Origin: Hemicentrotus pulcherrimus
Taxonomy: Eukaryota; Echinodermata; Echinoidea; Camarodonta; Strongylocentrotidae
Assembly: GCA_003118195.1 (NCBI GenBank)
Contig: BEXV01000811.1
Location: forward strand, 57,875-121,874
Length of the DNA stretch: 64,000 bases
Direction: 5' to 3'
Numbering within the stretch: the stretch's first letter is position 1; every line of letters begins with the position of its first letter. The translations under genes and the position numbers were made by a program. Below the pieces are notes generated by a model. The model did not search any database, had not been told where the DNA came from, and was given only the letters and a program-made list of their open reading frames with translations. This document shows, one piece after another, positions 52,495 through 61,400 of the stretch.

Positions 52495-55400
52495 TTTTTT
52501 GGGGGGGGGTATTTTGGATGTGTGTGTGCCATTTTCAATGTCAAAATACCCATTCTGTCCTGTAAAGTAATCTACGAGCATCTCACATGGGCAATTTGGG
52601 GCTGTTCATTGATTCAATGAACACACCAGTCATGACGAAATCATGCATATTCAACCAATGATCCATTCAAACATTTCTTCCTGTTTGTAAGAACTGTAAG
52701 ATGCAATGATCCGTGTTTAAATAAAATTACAACTTTTGGGACTAGAGAATACAGTTTTTGAACTCCAAAAGTTGGCAGGTCTGCTAAAATGTCTGTAACC
52801 TATGATTTTCAGGAAATGATGGTTTTATAATAATAATAATAAAAACGGTGCTTATAAAGCGCTTACCACCGAAGTCTCTAAGCGCTATAAAAGTCTCTAA
52901 GAGTCTGTACTAAGTCGATGGACAAGTGAAATCTAGCAGTCAACATGTCTGGGGGAAAAAACAACCCCTGTAGGAATAGTGCTAGACAATAGGCTGCGAA
53001 GCCTGAAATCATTAAAGATGATCGTCAGGTCCTGGTTACTAATCAGAACATGGGAGCAAGTTTCCTGAGCTTGGGATGAAAACAGGAAAATCATAAAAAC
53101 CGAGCTGTGAAAGTTAGGAAACGTGATGAAACAAGAAAGACTTGGCAGTTTCACACCTGTGATACTGTAATGGGAATCTGATACACTATGTTGTATTTCA
53201 TAAGGACTTCTCTCCCATTTGTTTCTGTACACGAAATAAAAGCATCTCTTTTCTCAATTTTATGACTGAGCAGGTTGTTTTTCTTTCTTTATTGGAGGAC
53301 AAATGACAATTTCCTATTTATGGTACAGTGGAAACTTGTTATGATGAGGACATAGGGACCATGAAAATTACCCTGTTATAAGAAAACAATCAATCAAATT
53401 AAAACAAGAATGTAAAGAGCTGGGACCAGCAAAACTATCTTGTTATATCAGGTATCACATTGAATCAGAGTTCTTTAAAGCCCCACTGTCCTACTTGTAG
53501 CTACTTACTCCCTCTATATAGAAAACTTCCCCAATCGGTGCCTGTTGATCCCCCATGATCCTCTTTTTCTTATGTTAGTTGAGAGCTGAGGTAATGAGAT
53601 AGCCACCTGTCAGTGACCTCGCTGTGTGGTCTAATCCCTTTAGGCCCAGCAGTATTGATGGTCTTTAAAGCATTTTCCGCTTTATAACCTGGGTACAGTC
53701 TTGAGGGAAATGTTACCTAGGAAACAATCAAATTTAGGAGCGTTGAATCACGTCCCATCACGTCCCATCACGTCCCATCACGTCCATATAAGGGAAATCC
53801 TTTCATTGATGTACAGTGTACAATGTATGTGCCACACAAACACAAATTACTATTGTCCTTCCATATAGGATTGAAGGTTGAGGGGGTTGAAAAACGATCA
53901 GGATGACAAATGATGATGATTTTTTTTTCTTTTTTTCCCCCTCATTTTTTTGAATCCCTTGTTGAAGATCATTACAGCAATGAGAAAGATTGCTGTTGAA
54001 AAACTAAGCACCAGATTTTTATCCATCATGTTGTGTAGTCCCATATAAATATGTTAGTGCTTTTCATCTTTTATGATTTTCATCAAGATTATGAAACTTT
54101 TGATGACCCCACACACTCACAATACAGAACTTTACTAACTTACCGTTTGATCAGTTGGCCATTCAGAACAATTTGCGTTGATAGTTTCTTCCACAATGCA
54201 ATTGCATTTCTTACAAATATGATATTATGAATATTTGTATGTACAGAGTGTATTACGTTTATGGATATAATGTTTTATGTTCGGTAGTTGGTCAATGGGA
54301 GCAGATTGATAAGCCACCATGCTAAAGTTTGTCTGGATATTAATATTTCTCACAGTTTTTGTGATTTGTGTGATGGTGGATGTGAGTTATATGCAAACTA
54401 ATAACATGTATTGTAGACATCCCGCATCTAAGAAAGACCAGTCCTCAAAATCACCTTTGAATACTTCATTATCTCTAGGACGTCAGGTGCCTGTCGTTAC
54501 CGTGGTGGTGGAAGGTGGAGCCAATGTGGTTCGTACAGTACTAGCCAACGTCAGCGGGGATCCACCTATACCTGTCGTAGTCTTCGACGGAACGGGGAGG
54601 GCAGCAGATATCATCGCATTCATGCACAAGTACAGCAACGATAATGGGTAAGCTAAAGGTTTCTTTTTATTCACATATTGAATGTACTTTGCCAAGTAAA
54701 ATCTAATCGAAATTCCAGCTAATTCAAAATGAAAGGCAAATGGTTTTAAAAGCAAATTTATTTAAACCTAGGCTTTGTCTTATAAAGAGTTGCATTTGAT
54801 CCAGGGCTTGTGACGTGCGCCTGTAATCCAGCTAACAATAGAAGTTACAAACTAATTCAGCCAAGGACGCAGGATCGAAACTGAGTCACGTCTTTCAGAT
54901 GGTGACGTCAAAGGTCAGTCCCCAGACGTAAATAATCATATCTGATTGAAACACGTCTGTAAAAACCCAATTACAAACACACCTGGATGATTTCATGTAC
55001 TGCATTGATTCAAACCGTAATAAAAAATTTTATCTCTTTCATAGTACAGACCAGTGATTGGTATTAAGATACAATTGATATGGATTACCAGGGCCCTGTT
55101 TCACAAAGCCTTTTTTTCAATGACAATCAACAAAAATAAATGAGAAATCTGCTGGTAACCAATCAGAAGCAGGGATTTCAGTAGCTTATAACAAAAACTG
55201 TCATTTGTTACTGATGACAAGTTTTGTGAAATGTGGCCCAGGTTCATCTTAGTCCACTAATTGGTGGAGCAGCATGTTTCCACTGCTCTATTTTGTTCAA
55301 AGTTTCATTTGATAGCAAGTACTAAACATATCATAGTTGAGTGGTGTGAACCTTGACTGGAAATACAAAGGTCATGGATTTGATCCCTGACCTGTCACAG

Positions 55401-58400
55401 TCATTTGGCAAGGCATTATTCTGCACTTTCCACTCCATACCCAGGAGAGAAATGGTTGACCTAGTTTTGTACGAAATAGCTACAAAGTGTGGCCAAGATG
55501 TTCTTGACATCATTCTTCTCATATTTTTGTCTTCTCCAGGACGTTATCAGCTCCACTGAAAGAGCAGCTGCTGGAAACAATCAAACACACGTTTGATTTC
55601 ACTCTCGTACAGAGTGAGACGCTTTACCATGAGCTTGAGCAGTGTATGAAGAACAAAGAAATGGTGAGTCTCTAGTCATGTCATATTAGTTGAATTGAAA
55701 TTGATTTCCATCATCATGACAATATATACAAAGATAAAATATGGAATTTCATAACATGTAACAATATCAAAATTACATATAAATTGACATAACAGCATTC
55801 AAAATATAAATGGAAAATGGTGCATCCGTAAAAGCCAGTAAGGCTTGACAAGGCGCAGAATTAATAATAACACATACTTGAAGAAGAAAGAAAAAAAAAA
55901 AAAATAGGAGGAGTATGAGTAATGTAGGTGTGGTCTTAAAATAAATTATGCGTTATAAAGAGAGAGAAGATGTTTGTTGTAAAGTCTTTTGAAAGAATTA
56001 TTATTATTATTATTGTATTATCAAAATCTGTTTTGGAGCCAGAAGGGCATTAACTCTGTGTGATATGATGTGAGTTAATGCCCTTTTAGCTCCAAACAGC
56101 AGGAAGCACAATGGCATGGGGGTAGAGCAGTGGTCTCATAATCAGGAGGTTTCACGTTCCAAACCAAGTTGATGCGCTAGTGCCCTTTGGTAAGGGATTA
56201 ATCCTCATTACCAATTTCCTTAGAGAGGACTTAAAGTCATCGGTCCCCTGGTTGCTTACTTACAAGCATGCTATTAGCAGTCGGGTAAAACAAAAAACAA
56301 ACATCTCTTTGATAAAAAACGCTAGAGAAGGCAGTCTAGAGACTACAAATTTGACCACTAATTGTCAAGTCTACGTTAATTACCATGATGACAAAACCAG
56401 CAGTCAAATACAGGTCACAGATTATAAACAAATTATCAGCAAGTGGAAAACATTTTGTGCCCACCTCTCAATATAGAGGATTACATGCTCCATGTATTAG
56501 CAGATGGAACATGGAATATTAAACAAGCAAATGAATTCAACCGAATGGTTTTTAACCTCTTCTATTGTAAAATGGCAATTATATTATCCAATTCTGGTTG
56601 ATTGTGTGATAAGCCGATCATGGCAATGTCATTGCACAGTTTTTTGTTGATCAAATCATTACTTTTTTTCTTCTTCACAGTTTACAAATTTTGAATAGAG
56701 TTCAAGATCAGGATTAGAAAGTTACATGTTTGACAAATATCTTAGATATTAGTCAGTACTCTCTGTTTTCTTCCAATATAGAGTAATAATGAAGTAATAA
56801 GCAACGGTCAAGATTTTTGGGGAAAAACTATTCTCATCACCTGGTTGCATTGAAGTCTATACGTAGAATATATATTTCAAGATAAAAAATTAACCCTCAT
56901 TCAAACTATGAAAAAAATCTGATTCTATTTCTTATGAAATAATTGCCATCACCTTTCATGGCCTTAACACAGAATCATTCTTAAGATAACCTGTGTGCGG
57001 CAGACTTTGTAATTGCACTATGTATTTCATCTTTGCAGATCACGGTATTCTGCTTGGGCACCGAAGGAGTAGAAGATTTTGATCTTGCCATCCTGACGGC
57101 TCTCTTGAAGGCCCAGACCAAGTCCTACTCAGACCAGCTCAATATGGCCCTATCGTGGAACAGGGTGGACATTGCTAAGAAACAGATCTTTGTGCATGGT
57201 AGAGACTGGCCGGTAAGTATTTCCAGATACTTTCCTGATATCCCTTTACATCATACCGGTAGGCCCTACTCAAGGCCTCAAGGCCTTCATCAGATCGAGT
57301 TTGCCAAATAACCCGCAATTTTAACTATCCAGATCGCAAATAAGCCAGATAATATGCGTCCTCATCAGCCCACAGTTGCAATTAGCGGGATATTTGGTCG
57401 AGAAAATATCCTGAAAAATCTTGGTCTTCTTTCCAAAATATCCTGCTATTTAGAAAATAACGGGCTAATTTGCGCCCCTCAGAGCTAGTTTGTGATTGGC
57501 GTATCAATCTGGTAAAGACGCAATTTTGAGCTTCGGGATAATATCCAGAGTCTGAAAATAGAAGGTTGTTTGGCAAACTCAAGCTGATGAGGAGAGGCCT
57601 GTAGAAGACACGTCCCACCAAGGACAGCATGTCACCAATTGTGGTTTGGCACATCTATTTTATGTCCCATAAATACACCAATTTATTTTAAAAGCAAAAA
57701 AAAAAACTTTTTGGAGAACAGGTGCTCATTTGTTTTAAACACAAAGGTTGTTTGACTCCAGGGCCCTGTCTTACAAGAGTTGGCAAACTCAAGTTTGTTA
57801 TTTTTTTTAAATATGAAAGTGTTGATCATTTACACTTAAATCAAAACTTGTTAAAATATTATTCCAAACTTATTAGAATATGAAAGTTACATGTCAGTAT
57901 GCTATTATATAAGTTAGAGGTAATCTCTCCAATCGTGTAATTTAAATCTTGCTTGGGTAGGAGAGGGTTGTTAATTTTGAGATTTTCTTTTATAGGAAGG
58001 AGTTCTTGACCAGGTGATGATGGATGCGCTGACCAACAACAAGGTGGAATTTGTCAAACTACTCAAAGACAATGGGGTCAATATGCACAAGTTCTTGACC
58101 GTAGCCAGATTAGAAGATCTCTACAACACGGTATTGATCAATTTCATTCAATTATTAAACTATTAAATGAATGTATGTAAAGGACTTACAGCAGGGCTTT
58201 AAACCTTTTGCGACAAGTTTTTCATATTTTGTGGTTTGGTTCAGAGCCCTAATAATATATACCAGATGCACAAGTAGAAAGGGCACACATTTCTGCACAC
58301 ACTGCATCCATTCTTGTTTCATGACTATATTGCATCTGATGCTAGGAACTCGAAAAAGAAAAAGAAAAAGAAATATTTAAGATCTATATATTGGAAACAT

Positions 58401-61400
58401 TGAGAGATTAAAATCATTGTTTTTCAATAAGAACTGGCCATTCAAAAAAAATTAGACAACTTTCTCGTCCGTGTATATTGCTTAATTTAAAGACATTGCA
58501 CTTATTCTATCCTTGAAGAAATAAAAGAAAACAAATTGTTGCCAATTTGAAGAACAATATGTGATCAATTAAGACCTAAATATATATCCTGTCATTAAAG
58601 GGTTGAAGTATTATTCCCTTTTGGGCTCTGTACAAATTTTTTATGTCAAAACAAGATCAAGCAAAGGGATCCTGATTTATCTCTTAATTGAATAATTATT
58701 GACAATTTGGAAATGAATCTGAAAGAAAATTGCTTTGATTATGTATCAACATTAGAAAAAGAGCAAATGATTTTTGCACAGCTGTATGTTTACAATGACC
58801 CAAAGTTGTGATGATTTCTTAATAAATGACCCCCAATAATAATCTCAGAACTACCAAGCTGTAATGTATGTATACATGTACACTGTAAAATCATTTTTTG
58901 TTTACCAGTACTTATGGCAGAGTGGTTTATAATGAAAACTAGCTTGGCATTTGATAATAGTCATTAAAACCAGTCTTATGTTTCCTGTTTGTATGTTTCA
59001 TTTATCCATTTCTTTATGCATTGTATGTTTTTTTTTTGTATCCATACAGAAACAAGGACCAGCCAATACACTGCCATATTTGGTCAAAGACGTCAGAAAG
59101 GTCAGCTATTTTGGTTTCTTTTTTTTTCTCCTTTACTTGACCTTGTTAATTATATTGTGACGTGCTCAGGGTGCGCCCATTCATCAAGCCCCTGTGGCTT
59201 TTACGGATGCACCTTTTTCCATCCTATACTTTTTGAAGATTTAATCACATCTTTTTTTCTTCCCTTTCTTTTTTTATATTCCAATGTATATATTTATATA
59301 TTTCAATGTACTTTTCTTTGCCTATGTTTTACAACAATGTATAATGTCATTTGTACTGTGATCGGAATCAAATACAGTTCAATTTAATTCAAACTTCATT
59401 TTGTTAACAAAATTGAAGAAAAAAAGTGTTGCTATGTATTAGATACAATTGAATAAAGTTAGTTACTTTTACTTGAATACAGCTTATAGTGAAAAGCAAG
59501 TTTTATACCAATGGTTATCATATTATACTATATTTTAAAATTATCCATTAACAAAATATATGTGAAATAGATTTTTTTTTAAAGTAATAGAAATAAGCAA
59601 TGAAAAATTATACTGAGAACCAGGATACAGGAGAATTTTTTTAGTCATTACCTGTTATGAAATTAGAGAGAGAGAGAGAGAGAGAGANACAATCACCAGC
59701 TGTTGAAGTACTCCCTGTACGACATGGGTTTAGTCTTTGAGAATCTGATGGGAGGGACTTACCAATCAAGCTACACAGATAGAAGGTTTAAAGCACTACA
59801 CCAGGCTACACTCAAAAAGGTAAGCTTCGACAATAGTACGTCTGGGACCCGTTTCACAAAGCCCTTTTCAATCACAAATGACAAAATTCAGTGACAAATC
59901 TGCTGTTAACCAATTAGAAGCGAGGCTTTCAGTAGCTTATAACAAAGACTGCCATTTGTCACTGATGAGAAGTTTTGTGAAATGGGACTCTGTTGTTCAT
60001 TGTTCATATTCATATTCATATTTATTATTTCCAACAGAAAGGTAAACAAAGGTAACATTTTTTCATACATAATCATTTTTTCAAGAATTTATACAAATAA
60101 ACTTTGCACATAATAAAATTATTACAAGAAATTCTTAAATTCTGAGGAAATGGGGGGGATCCACTAAAAAGCAGTGCTTGTAGTTTGTGGATCCCCCAGA
60201 AAAAAAGAAAAAAAAAATGTTTCAAATTTTGCCTACGAAGACTTCGAACACGCTAGACAATATTACAAAACAGCATACGATGTATAACCACAAAACGAAC
60301 AAGGAGAAGTAAAACAGATAAGAAGGAAAAATGGAAAAGGGGAAAGAAGGAAGAAGAAGAAGCAGGACAAATCATGACCGAAAAAAGGTAGTTATGTTAA
60401 TTTTGGGGAGGTAATATCATAAGACCTAATGAATATTAAATTAATCGAGCAGATGATGAAGACCTAATTGAAAAATTAAGAATTAAATGAAAAATTAAGA
60501 TTGTGTTGTGGACCAGTGGATAAGTCACTGGACTGTGAACCATAGGCTACAGGGTTCCAATCCCTGCTACAGCATTAGCATCCTTTACATTAATCTGCAT
60601 TTGTCACACAAGGGGGTTGTTTCATAAAGAGTTTGTTAAGTTACGCATGACTTTACGAACGACTTGTATATGAAGTGCCAGATAGGATGCCCAATTTTTT
60701 TTCTGATATTTCCAATAACCTCAAATAAATTAAAGCAAAAAATATACTTTACATTAAAAATGGTTGTTATAATAAGAATGTTAATCTACATCTGCACAGT
60801 TCAAATTAATAAATAATAATCAATAATGATTGAGCATCCCATTTGGCTTTTCATATACAAGTTGTTCCTAAAGTCAGGCGTAACTTTAAGAACAGCTTTA
60901 TGAAACACCCCCCTGAGCCAGGTGAGGTAATGGGTACCTGTCAGGAATTCCTTCAAATGCTAGAGTACTATTATGGCAGCTAATCCTAAAGCCAAGGTAA
61001 TATTTGTGGAGCACCAGGAGTGTCAAGTCTGACAGACATGAGCGCTTTACACTAACCCACTATTATTATTATTATTATTATTAAATGGCTTTCAAGGTAC
61101 TTGGTCAAAGCTCTTTACCATGCTTTATTACCGCAGTCATACAATTCACTAAATGTGATTCTGTATCATTTTAGATACATTTCCAATGATAAATATTGAG
61201 TGTTTCATTCTAATGCTATCAAATCTATTTAGAGGTGACCTTTCTGCAAGTAGAAATACTGAATCAGAGTTGAGATGTCGCCTGCCCTCTTTAACTTGCT
61301 GATTGATAAAAAAATCCAATCAATTACAACCGCGACTCTAACCATGTCTTGAGGCCTGACTTCATCAGCTCGAGTTTGTCATATAAGCCGCTATTTCAAA

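Larger units (their letters stand above)
51514..54478 (+). other. Intron 7
   Basis: GTAAGT to CTCTAG. It contains TTAA-D (51622-52000), an exon 7 tail copy (52009-52162), an AT run (52457-52500), a SINE-like tail (52823-52890), TTAA-I (53475-53668) and a 10 bp tandem repeat (53748-53790). 52890-53470 shows no coding signal. Confidence 0.7.

Noticed and set aside
60501..60575. Possible tRNA gene (GGGTTCCAATCCC)
   Set aside because: Same reasoning: A and B boxes are followed by a shared SINE tail, not a terminator.
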